Source of the DNA: Gayadomonas joobiniege G7
GTDB lineage: Bacteria > Pseudomonadota > Gammaproteobacteria > Enterobacterales > Alteromonadaceae
Direction: 5' to 3'
NCBI RefSeq assembly: GCF_000300815.1
Contig: NZ_AMRX01000003.1
Span: 310,001-374,000 of the forward strand
DNA: 64,000 nt
Shown here: in pieces, positions 44,664 to 54,061 of the stretch
Layout of the letters: each line of letters starts with the position of its first letter
How positions within the stretch are numbered: position 1 is the stretch's first letter
Notes under the pieces: model-generated
Told to the model about the DNA's origin: nothing
The model's database searches: none
The model's input: the letters and a program-made list of their open reading frames with translations, nothing else
Program-made: the position numbers and the translations under genes

Positions 44664-46253
44664 ATGGCTGAAGCCAATTTTGTCAATGAAATCAATAAGC
44701 GACGCACGTTTGCTATCATCTCGCACCCTGATGCGGGTAAAACAACCATCACGGAAAAAGTATTATTATTCGGAAAAGCGCTACAAAAAGCAGGTACAGT
44801 CAAAGGCCGCGGCTCAAATCAACATGCTAAATCCGACTGGATGGAAATGGAAAAAGAACGTGGTATTTCAGTTACTACGTCGGTTATGCAGTTTCCGTAT
44901 AATGATTCTTTGGTTAATTTATTAGATACCCCAGGGCACGAAGACTTTTCCGAAGATACTTACCGAACCTTAACAGCTGTCGACTCCTGTTTAATGGTAA
45001 TAGATGCGGCAAAAGGGGTTGAAGACAGAACCCGTAAATTAATGGAAGTGACGCGTTTGCGGGATACGCCCATTATTACTTTTATGAACAAACTTGACCG
45101 CGATATTCGTGATCCTATGGAGTTATTAGACGAAGTTGAAAGTGAGCTGGATATAGCGTGTGCACCAATCAGCTGGCCAATTGGCTGTGGAAAAAACTTT
45201 AAAGGTGTTTACCACATTCATCGAGACGAGAGCATCTTGTATCAAAGTGGCCAAGGCCATACCATTCAAAACAGCCAGATCATTAAAGGGTTAAATAACC
45301 CTGAGTTAGATGAGGCAATTGGTGAAGAGCTCGCTAGTGAGTTGCGTGATGAGCTGGAATTAGTCATTGGCGCTTCGCATGAATTTGATCAAGCGTTATT
45401 TTTAGACGGTCAGTTGACGCCAGTATTTTTTGGTACCGCGTTGGGTAATTTTGGTGTTGATCATATGCTTGATGGGTTAACCAAATGGGCTCCTGCTCCT
45501 CAGCCAAGGCAAACGGAAGATCGTTTAGTAAATGCTGATGAAGAAAAATTCAGTGGTTTTGTTTTTAAAATACAAGCGAATATGGATCCTAAACATAGAG
45601 ACCGCATCGCCTTTGTTCGGATCGTTTCAGGTTGTTATCAGCAAGGCATGAAGTTTAACCATGTCCGAATTGGTAAAAATATCAGTATTTCAGACGCAGT
45701 GACTTTTATGGCCGGCGATCGAGAAAGAGCTGAAACAGCTTACGCAGGTGATATTATTGGCCTACATAACCATGGTACCATTCAAATAGGGGATACTTTC
45801 ACACAAGGCGAAAAACTCAAATTTAGTGGTATACCAAACTTTGCACCTGAATTATTTCGTCGCATTCGTTTACGCGATCCCCTTAAACAAAAACAATTAT
45901 TAAAAGGATTGGTTCAGCTATCCGAAGAAGGGGCTGTGCAGGTCTTTCGGCCACTGCAGAATAATGATTTAATTGTGGGGGCTGTCGGCGTGCTGCAATT
46001 TGACGTTGTGGTTGCTCGATTAAAAGCTGAATATAATGTTGATGCTATTTATGAGTCTATCAGTGTTGCGACAGCGCGCTGGGTGACTGGCTCAGATAAC
46101 AAAAAATTCGAAGAATTTAAACGTAAAGCAGAATCTAATCTGGCATTAGATGGCGGTGATAATCTCACTTACATAGCGCCAACTATGGTGAATTTAAGTT
46201 TGGCCGAAGAAAGATACCCAGATATACAATTTCTTAAAACGCGCGAACATTAA
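44664..46253 (+). CDS. prfC: Peptide chain release factor 3
   Basis: GTPase that recycles RF1/RF2 from terminated ribosomes. Starting at ATG 44664 the product is 529 residues, the same as Escherichia coli RF3; a longer upstream frame is rejected. G-domain motifs are clear: [20 protein letters not shown]; the [20 protein letters not shown] switch I region follows. The first ~20 codons and the promoter region lie within the element side of the attachment core, so the present start is probably element-supplied. GGGA lies 9-10 nt upstream of the ATG. Confidence 0.97.
   Translation: MAEANFVNEINKRRTFAIISHPDAGKTTITEKVLLFGKALQKAGTVKGRGSNQHAKSDWMEMEKERGISVTTSVMQFPYNDSLVNLLDTPGHEDFSEDTYRTLTAVDSCLMVIDAAKGVEDRTRKLMEVTRLRDTPIITFMNKLDRDIRDPMELLDEVESELDIACAPISWPIGCGKNFKGVYHIHRDESILYQSGQGHTIQNSQIIKGLNNPELDEAIGEELASELRDELELVIGASHEFDQALFLDGQLTPVFFGTALGNFGVDHMLDGLTKWAPAPQPRQTEDRLVNADEEKFSGFVFKIQANMDPKHRDRIAFVRIVSGCYQQGMKFNHVRIGKNISISDAVTFMAGDRERAETAYAGDIIGLHNHGTIQIGDTFTQGEKLKFSGIPNFAPELFRRIRLRDPLKQKQLLKGLVQLSEEGAVQVFRPLQNNDLIVGAVGVLQFDVVVARLKAEYNVDAIYESISVATARWVTGSDNKKFEEFKRKAESNLALDGGDNLTYIAPTMVNLSLAEERYPDIQFLKTREH
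44709..44731. repeat. Putative right attachment site core, inside prfC
   Basis: TTTGCTATCATCTCGCACCC followed by TGA, overlapping codons for the region just before the RF3 P-loop. It pairs with 41936-41958. Confidence 0.75.
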
Positions 46254-46264
46254 GACGGTTATTG

Positions 46265-48004
46265 ATGAAAATAAAACAAATTTTAGCGGAAAAAGTACAA
46301 GCGGCAATGCTCGAGGCTGGTATTCCCGCCGATTTTACAGCTCAAGTGGCGTATTCAAAACAAGCCAAGTTCGGGGATTACCAAGCCAATGGTGTTTTAC
46401 CCGCAGCGAAGCAGCTTAAAACAAACCCCAGAGCCTTGGCTGAACAGGTGTTAGCAAAGTTAGATTTAACCGAAATCGCCGAAAAAGTAGAAATTGCTGG
46501 TCCCGGTTTTATCAATATCTTTTTGTCGAGTGAGTGGTTGGCTGATCAATTGAACACTCATTTTGACGATGATCGCTGCGCGGTTGCACCGGTGAAACAA
46601 AAACAAACCTGTGTTGTAGACTATTCGTCACCTAACTTGGCTAAAGAGATGCATGTTGGCCACCTACGTTCAACTATCATAGGTGATGCTGTTGTTCGAG
46701 CATTAGAATTTCAAGGTCACAAAGTCATTCGCCAAAACCATATGGGTGACTGGGGTACTCAGTTCGGAATGTTAATAGCGCACTTGGAAGATACCTTAAA
46801 ACAAGACTCGGTTGCTGAAGTTGCGCTGGCTGACTTAGAAGGTTTTTACCGAGATGCTAAAAAACGTTTTGATGATGAAGCTGACTTTGCTGATAAAGCA
46901 CGAGAGTATGTTGTTAAATTGCAATCGGGTGATGCCCGTTGCAAAGCATTATGGCAAGAGTTTATCGAAATTTCAGTGCGCCACAGTGAAGAAGTCTACA
47001 AGAAGTTAAATGTTACTTTAACGCGTGAAGATATACGTCCGGAAAGTGCCTATAACGAAGATTTACAAAATATTATTGATGAGTTGGTCAAAAAAGGACT
47101 TGCAGTTGAAGACCAAGGCGCAAAAGTTGTCTTTTTAGAAGAATTAGCCGACAAAGAAGGCAAACCATCACCGGTTATTGTGCAAAAATCTGGTGGCGGT
47201 TTTTTATATGCAACGACCGATTTAGCTGCGCTTAAATATCGCAGTAAAACGCTAAAAGCCGACCGAAATTTGTATTTTATAGATGCAAGGCAGTCATTGC
47301 ATATGAATCAGGTTTTCACAATTGCAAAAAAATCTGGTTTAGTTGATAAAAGTATCAGTTTAGAGCACCATCCGTTTGGTACTATGATGGGCGAAGACGG
47401 CAAACCATTTAAAACTCGAACCGGTGGTACGGTTAAGCTTGCTGAGCTCCTAGATGAATCGGTTAGCCGCGCGGCGGCGCTTTTAGCTGAACGAGAAACC
47501 GATCTAACCGATGAAGAGCGTCAAGAAGTGGCACGTAAGGTTGGCATAGGTGCAGTTAAATTTGCCGATTTATCAAAACATAGAACCAGTGACTACATTT
47601 TTAACTGGCAAAATATGTTGAGTTTTGAAGGGGCCACAGCACCTTATTTACAATATGCCTATACTCGCATTCAGTCTATTTTCCGTAAAGCGGGTATCGA
47701 TATTGCGCAGCTTGATGGACAAATTCAATTGCAAGCACCGCAAGAAAAAGCACTTGCGATAAAACTATTACAGCTTGAAGATACATTAGAGGTCGTTACA
47801 GCAGAAGCGCTTCCTCACCTTTTATGTTCCTACTTATATGAAGTATCAAGTTTGTATATGAGTTTCTATGAGGCATGTCCAATACTTAAAGAAGATACTT
47901 TGGAGGCAGACAAACACAGTCGTTTGGCGTTGTCACGCTGGACCGCCAAAGTGCTTGATCTAGGCCTATCCCTTCTTGGCATAGAGCGCATGGAAAAAAT
48001 GTAA
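46265..48004 (+). CDS. argS: Arginyl-tRNA synthetase
   Basis: Class I aminoacyl-tRNA synthetase charging tRNA-Arg. The 579-residue chain starts at ATG 46265 (a TTG one codon earlier is in frame). HIGH motif is HVGH in [16 protein letters not shown]; the KMSKS loop is replaced by [10 protein letters not shown], usual for ArgRS. The N-terminal Add1 domain and C-terminal DALR anticodon-binding domain ([19 protein letters not shown]) are complete. It starts 11 nt after prfC and a terminator follows. Confidence 0.97.
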   Translation: MKIKQILAEKVQAAMLEAGIPADFTAQVAYSKQAKFGDYQANGVLPAAKQLKTNPRALAEQVLAKLDLTEIAEKVEIAGPGFINIFLSSEWLADQLNTHFDDDRCAVAPVKQKQTCVVDYSSPNLAKEMHVGHLRSTIIGDAVVRALEFQGHKVIRQNHMGDWGTQFGMLIAHLEDTLKQDSVAEVALADLEGFYRDAKKRFDDEADFADKAREYVVKLQSGDARCKALWQEFIEISVRHSEEVYKKLNVTLTREDIRPESAYNEDLQNIIDELVKKGLAVEDQGAKVVFLEELADKEGKPSPVIVQKSGGGFLYATTDLAALKYRSKTLKADRNLYFIDARQSLHMNQVFTIAKKSGLVDKSISLEHHPFGTMMGEDGKPFKTRTGGTVKLAELLDESVSRAAALLAERETDLTDEERQEVARKVGIGAVKFADLSKHRTSDYIFNWQNMLSFEGATAPYLQYAYTRIQSIFRKAGIDIAQLDGQIQLQAPQEKALAIKLLQLEDTLEVVTAEALPHLLCSYLYEVSSLYMSFYEACPILKEDTLEADKHSRLALSRWTAKVLDLGLSLLGIERMEKM

Positions 48005-48025
48005 TCTTTTGTTAGTTTTTTCTTC

Positions 48026-48053
48026 AAAGCCAGCCTAAAATTGCTGGCTTTTT
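48026..48053 (+). terminator. Intrinsic terminator of prfC-argS
   Basis: AAGCCAGC and GCTGGCTT form an 8-bp stem with an 8-nt loop, followed by a T-tract, 22 nt after the argS stop. Confidence 0.88.
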
Positions 48054-48469
48054 ATAACCCAGTTTGAATAAACACCATAAACAAAAAAAATATTATCTAC
48101 TCAATTATCATCAAAAAGTATATAAAATCGTCAAAATATCACCAAATTGCATAACTATAACGTTTTAGCCGTCTAATATTTCCTTTTTTTGTTAACATAT
48201 TCGAAGAAAATACCAAAATTATTACTAATTTATAGAAAACTCTTTGCATTTTACCTATGACTTTAGCTAAGATTTAACAGCATCCAATAAAAAACTTTGG
48301 TCTACCATTTGGAGATCAAAAAAAGCAGTCGAGTGGCTAGGTTGACAGTTTGATACATTTGGTAGAAGATTTGTTTCTGTTTTTAACAAACAGTATAAAA
48401 TGTTTTAGCGGTTATGTTATCAATGTCCGCCACAGCTAATTAAGTTCCAAACAAAATATATTGGGAATC
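48054..48469. other. Long AT-rich leader of the TonB2 operon
   Basis: About 415 nt with no gene. It is rich in A/T runs. TTGACA at 48342-48347 is a good -35 match but the expected -10 (around TAGAAG/GAAGAT) is poor. Iron-uptake operators are expected for TonB systems; no convincing Fur box was identified. Confidence 0.4.
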
Positions 48470-49240
48470 GTGTCAAAGATGATAAAAAGCAAAAAACTCG
48501 CTTCTGCAATAGCTGTCACATGTGCCATGACTTTGGCACCAGCTGTATCTGCAGATCAGGTGGAAGACCTGCACAAAGAAGAGCGTGCTATTCATGATGC
48601 CGCTGTTAAGTCGCAAAAACGAGTAGATTCAATGTTCGAGCAGTCTGTCGATCTGTTGAGTGAATACCGTCAGGTTGTCGACGAAACTGATAATCTTCGT
48701 ATGTACAACGACCATGTACAAAAATTGGTTAATAACCAAGAGAAAAAGATCCAATCTTTGCAAAATCAGATTGATGGGATCGAAGACACCAAAAAAGGTG
48801 TTGTTCCTCTAATGTATAAAATGCTCGATTCACTGGAAAAGTTTATTGAATTAGATATTCCAGTGGAAGTTGAAGCACGTAAAGCACGTGTTGAGCGTAT
48901 TCGTGAATTAATGTCAGATCCTGATATCACAACTTCTGAACGTTACCGCCAGGTGCTTGAAGCCTATCAAATCGAAAACGATTACGGCTCTGCTATTTCA
49001 GCCTACCAAGGCAAATTGAACGATATTACAGTAGATATGGTTCACATCGGTCGTGTTGCATTAATCGCTCAATCACTTGATTTGAAAAACTCTTGGGTTT
49101 GGGACAACGACGCTAGAACTTGGGTTGAATTAGGTGATGAATATAACAAGCCAGTTACCAAGATCATTCGAATGGCTAAGAAGCAGGTTGCACCTGATCT
49201 TATCGAAGTGCCAGTATTTGCAGCGGAGAGTGCAGAATAA
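48470..49240 (+). CDS. DUF3450 periplasmic coiled-coil protein of the TonB2 operon
   Basis: A secreted protein of about 256 residues (signal peptide to AVSA-DQ) with a long coiled coil (about residues 30-110) and a C-terminal domain ending in VALIAQSLDLKNSWVWD. DUF3450 is found at the head of ttpC-exbB-exbD-tonB operons in marine gammaproteobacteria and presumably works with the ExbB-like TtpC. The start is uncertain: GTG 48470 with GGGA just upstream, ATG 48479, or TTG 48461. The stop overlaps the ttpC start by 1 nt. Confidence 0.85.
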   Translation: MSKMIKSKKLASAIAVTCAMTLAPAVSADQVEDLHKEERAIHDAAVKSQKRVDSMFEQSVDLLSEYRQVVDETDNLRMYNDHVQKLVNNQEKKIQSLQNQIDGIEDTKKGVVPLMYKMLDSLEKFIELDIPVEVEARKARVERIRELMSDPDITTSERYRQVLEAYQIENDYGSAISAYQGKLNDITVDMVHIGRVALIAQSLDLKNSWVWDNDARTWVELGDEYNKPVTKIIRMAKKQVAPDLIEVPVFAAESAE

Positions 49241-50601
49241 TGAAAAAGTTTAAGTCAATTCTTACTGCTTCAGCTATCGCTCTGTCAGTTGTATCTTTCG
49301 GCTCATATGCCGCAAACGATGCATTAGACCAGTTATTAGAGCAAGTTAAAGCAGATCGTATTTCAGAAACTAAAATCAATAAAGAGCGTGAAGCTGAATT
49401 CCGCGCAGCGCGCGATCAAAAGCAAGCTCTGTTGAACAAAGCAAAAGCTGAATTAGACGCAGAACAAAAGCGTCAAAAGCAGTTGCAACAAAATTTTGCT
49501 GATAACGAAACTCGAATCACAGACAAAACTAAAGAGCTAGAAGATGCTAAAGGTACTTTAGGTGAAATGTTTGGTGTTGTACGTCAAGCGTCTGGTGAAA
49601 CCTTAGGTCGTGTTGCTACTTCAATTGTAAGTGCACAACCAGAGTTTTCTAACCGTACTGACGTTTTAGCACGTTTAGCTGAAGCTAAAGAATTACCTAA
49701 CTTGTCTGAGTTAGAAGAGTTGTGGTTTGCCCTGCAAACAGAAATGACTCAATCAGGTAAAGTTGTTAAGTTTGATGCTAACGTAACTGGTTTAGACGGT
49801 TCTGAATCTGTTAAAACAGTTACCCGTGTTGGTAGCTTCAACTTGTTAGGTGAAGATGAGTACTTAAAGTTTAACTCAGAAAGTAACCAAATTGAGCCAT
49901 TAGGCCGTCAGCCAGAAAGCCACATGGTTGCTTCAGTTAGTGATTTTAACGGTTTAGATTCTGGTTTCACTGGTTTATACCTTGACCCGTCTCGTGGCGC
50001 TATCTTAGATATCTTCAAACAAAAAGCGACTATGATGGAACGTTATCATCAAGGTGGTTTACCAGGTTACGTGATCACAGTGGTTCTATTGATCGGTATC
50101 TTAATCTCTCTTGAGCGCTTCGTTACGTTAACAGTTGTTGGTGGTAAAATCCGTAAACAGCTTAAAAATCCTGAAAAACCTTCAGAGAAAAACCCTCTGG
50201 GTCGTATCTTGGGTGTTTACAACTCAAACAAAAATGTTGATACCGAAACGCTTGAGCTGAAATTAGACGAAGCTATCTTGCGTGAAACACCGTCAATTGA
50301 ACGTGGTGTTAATGTTATCAAGATTCTAGCCGCTATTGCTCCGCTATTAGGTCTATTAGGTACAGTAACGGGTATGATTGGTACTTTCCAATCAATTACG
50401 CTATTTGGTACCGGTGACCCTAAAATCATGGCGGGTGATATCTCTATGGCATTGGTAACAACAGCACAAGGTCTGATCGCTGCATTACCTCTGATTTTCT
50501 TGCACAGCATTACTGCTGCTAAGAGCAAGTCAATCGTTCATGTATTAGAAGAGCAAAGCGCGGGCATCGTAGCTGCACACGCGGAGCGGGAGCGAGCATA
50601 A
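49240..50601 (+). CDS. ttpC: TtpC-like MotA/TolQ/ExbB protein with periplasmic coiled coil
   Basis: A 453-residue inner-membrane protein. Signal-like N terminus, periplasmic coiled coil (about 30-115), a middle domain, then three membrane helices with the MotA/TolQ/ExbB signature (GLPGYVITVVLLIGILISLE, LLGLLGTVTGMIGTFQSI, GLIAALPLIFLHSI). TtpC is required in Vibrio for the TonB2 system to energise receptors. It overlaps DUF3450 by TAATG and lies 1 nt before exbB. Confidence 0.88.
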   Translation: MKKFKSILTASAIALSVVSFGSYAANDALDQLLEQVKADRISETKINKEREAEFRAARDQKQALLNKAKAELDAEQKRQKQLQQNFADNETRITDKTKELEDAKGTLGEMFGVVRQASGETLGRVATSIVSAQPEFSNRTDVLARLAEAKELPNLSELEELWFALQTEMTQSGKVVKFDANVTGLDGSESVKTVTRVGSFNLLGEDEYLKFNSESNQIEPLGRQPESHMVASVSDFNGLDSGFTGLYLDPSRGAILDIFKQKATMMERYHQGGLPGYVITVVLLIGILISLERFVTLTVVGGKIRKQLKNPEKPSEKNPLGRILGVYNSNKNVDTETLELKLDEAILRETPSIERGVNVIKILAAIAPLLGLLGTVTGMIGTFQSITLFGTGDPKIMAGDISMALVTTAQGLIAALPLIFLHSITAAKSKSIVHVLEEQSAGIVAAHAERERA

Positions 50602-50602
50602 T

Positions 50603-51127
50603 ATGTTATTCCTGATAGAACTTTGGGAAACTGTCAGGGGATTTATATCAACCGGGGGCGATGTACTATGGATCGTCTTCGGGGTGCTAGCTGTCATGTG
50701 GATTCTGATGATTGAACGATACTGGTTTATGTTTATAGAATTTCCTAAACGCAAAAAAGAAATCGTTGATCGTTGGGATGCACGTGAAGATACCACTTCT
50801 TGGTATGCGCATAGAATGCGCGATGCCTGGATTTCGGAAGCATCAGAATTACTGAACGCCAGAATTCTTTTGATTAAAACCCTGGTTGCAGTGTGTCCTT
50901 TAATCGGATTGTTTGGCACCGTAACAGGTATGATTTCAGTGTTTGAAGTTATGGCTGTGCAAGGTACCGGTAACCCACGTTTGATGGCATCGGGTATTTC
51001 CATGGCAACAATTCCAACTATGGCTGGAATGGTTGCAGCGCTGTCGGGAGTTTTCTTTAGCTCCAGGATTGAGGCTCGCGTTCGCGTGGAAACTGAGAAA
51101 TTAGTGGATAGTATGCCACATCACTAG
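50603..51127 (+). CDS. exbB: ExbB2 proton-channel subunit
   Basis: A 174-residue MotA/TolQ/ExbB protein forming the proton channel that powers TonB. Three helices are visible (VLWIVFGVLAVMWILMIERY; VCPLIGLFGTVTGMISVFEV; TIPTMAGMVAALSGVFFSS), with the conserved GLFGTVTGM pore motif. Shorter than Escherichia coli ExbB, as in TonB2-type systems. 1 nt after ttpC, 11 nt before exbD. Confidence 0.92.
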   Translation: MLFLIELWETVRGFISTGGDVLWIVFGVLAVMWILMIERYWFMFIEFPKRKKEIVDRWDAREDTTSWYAHRMRDAWISEASELLNARILLIKTLVAVCPLIGLFGTVTGMISVFEVMAVQGTGNPRLMASGISMATIPTMAGMVAALSGVFFSSRIEARVRVETEKLVDSMPHH

Positions 51128-51138
51128 AGAGAATTATT

Positions 51139-51537
51139 ATGGCACGTAGACATCGCCGAGAAGAAGAAGATGCAGCGATCGACATGACGCCGATGCTGGA
51201 CATCGTATTCATCATGTTGATCTTCTTTATCGTAACCACTTCTTTTGTTAAGGAAGCAGGTATTGAAGTAAATAAACCGGAAGCAAGTCAGTCTAAAGCA
51301 CAACCAAAAGCTAATATTTTCATTGCGATTAATGAAAACGGCGACATTTGGATGGACAAGCGTATGGTTGATGTAGAGCGCGTTCAAGCTAACCTTGAAA
51401 AACTGTTAGCAGAGCAAGCCACAGATACTGTTATCGTTCAGGCTGATAAAGAGGCGAAACATGGCAAGGTTATGAAAGTCATGGATCAAGTCAAAGCGGC
51501 CGGTATTGATAAAATCGTAGTTGCGGGGAAAAAATAA
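51139..51537 (+). CDS. exbD: ExbD2 proton-channel subunit
   Basis: A 132-residue bitopic membrane protein. IDMTPMLDIVFIMLIFFIVT contains the essential membrane Asp (LDIVF) that takes part in proton flow; the rest is the periplasmic ExbD domain (IFIAINENGDIWMDKRMV). It partners ExbB2 and is followed after 1 nt by tonB. Confidence 0.95.
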   Translation: MARRHRREEEDAAIDMTPMLDIVFIMLIFFIVTTSFVKEAGIEVNKPEASQSKAQPKANIFIAINENGDIWMDKRMVDVERVQANLEKLLAEQATDTVIVQADKEAKHGKVMKVMDQVKAAGIDKIVVAGKK

Positions 51538-51538
51538 T

Positions 51539-52153
51539 ATGATCCGCCTACTGTTATCCATACCAATAGGCATCGCGATAACATTCGGTCTGTTTGTACT
51601 AATGGCATCTTTGATTGCCAACAACCAGAGGGGACCTGACGCAGGTGAAGAGGCTCCTAGAATTGACATCGTGATGCAGAAACCAAGTGATTCTGTGCAA
51701 GAAAGGACCAGGACGCCACCACCGCCGCCTCCGCCACCACAGCAGCCGCCTCCGCCTCAACAGGCTGAGCCGGAAACGACTGAGGCTGATGCAGGTGGTA
51801 TCAATCTGGACGTACCAAATGTGAATACGGGTGGAGTAGATGTCGGACTGGGTGATATCAGTGGCGCTATGATGAAAGATGGTGACGCAACGCCAATCGT
51901 TCGAATTGAACCAAGATATCCACCTCAAGCGGCCCGTGATGGTATTGAAGGATGGGTAGAGCTGAGCTTTACAATTGACGAAGTAGGTGGGGTAACGGAT
52001 GTAGAAGTAATCAACTCTGAACCTCGCCGTATCTTTGACCGTGAAGCAAGAAAAGCTCTGGGTAAGTGGAAGTACAAACCAAAAATTGTTGATGGTAAAC
52101 CCGTCAAGCAGCCTGGCTTAACAGTGCGTCTTGACTTTACCTTAGCAAAATAG
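51539..52153 (+). CDS. tonB: TonB2 energy transducer
   Basis: A 204-residue TonB with N-terminal membrane anchor (IRLLLSIPIGIAITFGLFVL), a short proline run (RTPPPPPPPPQQPPPPQQ), and a C-terminal TonB domain (RIEPRYPPQAARDGIEGWVE, then FDREARKALGKWKYKP). It contacts TonB boxes of outer-membrane receptors such as the thiamine-type receptor in this window. ATG 51539 is chosen because GGGGA lies 10 nt upstream inside exbD; a TTG six codons earlier is rejected. Confidence 0.95.
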   Translation: MIRLLLSIPIGIAITFGLFVLMASLIANNQRGPDAGEEAPRIDIVMQKPSDSVQERTRTPPPPPPPPQQPPPPQQAEPETTEADAGGINLDVPNVNTGGVDVGLGDISGAMMKDGDATPIVRIEPRYPPQAARDGIEGWVELSFTIDEVGGVTDVEVINSEPRRIFDREARKALGKWKYKPKIVDGKPVKQPGLTVRLDFTLAK

Positions 52154-52181
52154 GTTTGGGTTCTGTTTGATTGATAGGTAT

Positions 52182-52201
52182 AGCCCGCTTACGAGCGGGC
52201 T
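52182..52201 (+). other. Hairpin between tonB and the TPR gene
   Basis: AGCCCGC and GCGGGCT form a perfect GC-rich 7-bp stem with a 6-nt loop, without a T-tract, directly before the TPR gene ribosome binding site. It may attenuate or stabilise the polycistronic message. Confidence 0.55.
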
Positions 52202-52216
52202 CAATCCGGAGACATT

Positions 52217-53491
52217 ATGAAACTGTCACGATTGATTTTATCTGCTGTTTTAGTGGGCTTTACTGCAACTGCGACTATTACGCCTGTTGTGGTGAATGCG
52301 CAAACGCTGGCAGAAAAGAAAAAGGCAAGGCCTGTAGAGGTTATGTCAGAAAATGTCGGTAAGAAGGTGGGTGAAGCCATTGGAATGCTGACAGGTGGCG
52401 AGGACGGTGAAGAAAAAGCTTCTACCGCAGAAGTCATTCGTATACTTGAAGAAATAGAGCCGAAAAAAGAGTTTGATAAAGCTTTTTTAGCCCAATTAAT
52501 TGGTAAGCTCTATGCGCAAGAAGGTGACTATGATAAAGCCATTGATAAAATCAAATATGCTGTCGATTTAGATGTTTTGAGCTGGGATGACCAAGCAGGG
52601 ACGTTAAAAATTCTTGCTGTATTGAGTCTTCAACAAGAAAAATATCAGGCTGCAATTGATAATTACAATGAATGGTTTAAGTTCACTGAAAAGCATGATC
52701 CTCAAGTATATACGCACAAAGCGTTAAGTTATTATCAGTTAAAAAACTACGATAAAACCGTAGAACAAGCTGATATGGCTATTAAATATGCTGAAGAGCC
52801 AAAAGCCGATATTTATCAAATTAAAATGTCAGCTTTTGTTGATCAAAAGAAATATGATAAAGCAATTGAAGTTTGTATAGCAGCTTTGGAATATTTTCCA
52901 AAAGATAAAAAGTGGTGGTTACCTTTAGGCCAATTTTATTTGATTGAAGAGGATTACCAACGAGCTTTGTCAACATTTGAATTAGCTGACAAGCAAGGCT
53001 TCTTGGAAAAAGAGTCTCACTTTAAGATCTTAGCTCAACTGTATTCAATCTATGGTATTCCGTATAAAGCGGCAAAAACTATGGAAGAGCACATGAAAGC
53101 GGGTACGATAACTAAAGATGCCAAAAACCTTGCGGTTACGGCTAATTATTATCACCAAGCTTCTGAGTATAAAGATGCTGCAAATACGTATTTGGCTGCC
53201 GGTAAATTAAGCAATGATCCTGAGCATTATAAAAAAGCTGGCGACTTGTTAAGCTTATCTGAGCAGTATAAACAAGCGATTGCCTCTTATGAAAAAGCGA
53301 TTGATATGGGCAGCGAGAAAACTGCTGCAATAAAAGTTGCTTTAATTGAAGCAAACTTTTATTCAGGCAATTACAAAAAAGCCTATCAATATGCTAAAGA
53401 AAGCTTAGAATCTAAGCAACATAAGCGTATGGCTCAAGGTTGGTTAGGTTATATTAAAGACACTGCAAACCGTAAAGGTGTAGACATTTAA
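52217..53491 (+). CDS. TPR periplasmic protein of the TonB2 operon
   Basis: A 424-residue exported protein (signal peptide to VVNA-QT) made of tetratricopeptide repeats, e.g. LYAQEGDYDKAIDKIKYAVD and LGQFYLIEEDYQRALSTFE. A TPR protein closes the TonB2 operon in Shewanella, Alteromonas and relatives and probably acts as an accessory scaffold of the transducer complex. Function is not established. It is followed by a strong terminator. Confidence 0.85.
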   Translation: MKLSRLILSAVLVGFTATATITPVVVNAQTLAEKKKARPVEVMSENVGKKVGEAIGMLTGGEDGEEKASTAEVIRILEEIEPKKEFDKAFLAQLIGKLYAQEGDYDKAIDKIKYAVDLDVLSWDDQAGTLKILAVLSLQQEKYQAAIDNYNEWFKFTEKHDPQVYTHKALSYYQLKNYDKTVEQADMAIKYAEEPKADIYQIKMSAFVDQKKYDKAIEVCIAALEYFPKDKKWWLPLGQFYLIEEDYQRALSTFELADKQGFLEKESHFKILAQLYSIYGIPYKAAKTMEEHMKAGTITKDAKNLAVTANYYHQASEYKDAANTYLAAGKLSNDPEHYKKAGDLLSLSEQYKQAIASYEKAIDMGSEKTAAIKVALIEANFYSGNYKKAYQYAKESLESKQHKRMAQGWLGYIKDTANRKGVDI

Positions 53492-53512
53492 TTTAATTCT
53501 CATCAGCAAGTT

Positions 53513-53539
53513 AAAAAAGGAGCCAATGGCTCCTTTTTT
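53513..53539 (+). terminator. Intrinsic terminator of the TonB2 operon
   Basis: AAAAAAGGAGCC and GGCTCCTTTTTT form a 12-bp stem with a 3-nt loop ending in a T-tract. Confidence 0.95.
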
Positions 53540-53639
53540 GTTTTTAAGAAACATTGAATATTTTTCTCTTGTTTCGGGTCTTATTCAATAACAATCGTTT
53601 AAATCTAATAGTTATTTTTAATAATGGCGGAATACTGGT

Positions 53640-54056
53640 ATGACTCAAATTAAAAAACACACTGTTGCGGCAACAGTCGGTGCTGTTGTAATAGGTTCAT
53701 TGGCGGGATTTAATGCTCAATCGAATCCTTTTTCAGTTGAATTATTAGCTACCGGTTATGAGGTATCAGCAGCAGAAGCTAAGTGTGGTGAAGGCAAATG
53801 CGGTGCGGCCAAAAAAGACCATGAAGCTAAGTGTGGTGAAGGCAAATGCGGTGCGGCCAAAAAAGACCATGAAGCTAAGTGTGGTGAAGGCAAATGCGGT
53901 GCAGCCAAAAAAGACCATGAAGCTAAGTGTGGTGAAGGCAAATGCGGTGCAGCCAAAAAAGACCATGAAGCTAAATGTGGTGAAGGAAAATGCGGTGCAG
54001 CCAAAAAAGATCGAGAGGGAAAATGTGGTGAAGGTAAATGCGGTAGCGCTAAATAG
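53640..54056 (+). CDS. Bufferin/HvfA-like RiPP precursor with EGKCG repeats
   Basis: A 138-residue precursor: N-terminal signal-like segment (about residues 1-30), a spacer, then six near-identical 16-residue units AKCGEGKCGAAKKDHE (residues ~47-138) with twelve cysteines. EGKCG is the motif modified by MNIO enzymes in the Haemophilus HvfA and bufferin families, where Cys becomes part of copper-binding heterocycle/thioamide groups. The MNIO and partner genes follow immediately. A periplasmic copper-binding or copper-buffering peptide is the likely product. I see no obvious copper operator. HvfA normally has fewer motifs; the repeat expansion here is notable. Confidence 0.88.
   Translation: MTQIKKHTVAATVGAVVIGSLAGFNAQSNPFSVELLATGYEVSAAEAKCGEGKCGAAKKDHEAKCGEGKCGAAKKDHEAKCGEGKCGAAKKDHEAKCGEGKCGAAKKDHEAKCGEGKCGAAKKDREGKCGEGKCGSAK
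53778..54053 (+). repeat. 48-bp tandem repeat inside the RiPP precursor gene
   Basis: Five full 48-nt units begin at 53778, 53826, 53874, 53922 and 53970, plus a partial sixth at 54018. Units 1-4 differ only at the gcg/gca alanine codon; unit 5 has a few changes; unit 6 is diverged. This points to recent expansion by recombination or slippage. Confidence 0.95.
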
Positions 54057-54061
54057 GTTGA

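Larger units (their letters stand above)
41936..44731 (+). mobile_element. Decayed integrative element in prfC (about 2.77 kb)
   Basis: The two att-like cores bracket an integrase pseudogene, putative integrase arm sites, an ArdA-like scrap and hipBA. prfC is the well-known integration gene of the SXT/R391 ICE family. No conjugation, excision or fertility genes remain, so this is either a heavily deleted ICE/island or a small passenger element. Host-type genes resume on both sides (MFS transporter; prfC-argS). Boundaries are taken from the cores. Confidence 0.78.

Noticed and set aside
50545-51003. 152-codon antisense ORF over exbB
   Set aside because: Lies entirely opposite ttpC/exbB, which carry clear family motifs.
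53756-54004. Antisense and alternate-frame ORFs over the 48-bp repeats
   Set aside because: They exist only because a stop-free repeat unit of length divisible by three is open in several frames; the sense frame has the RiPP motif, a signal-like N terminus and partner genes.
53778-54053. CRISPR-like array appearance of regular repeats
   Set aside because: Units are contiguous without unique spacers and encode a protein repeat.
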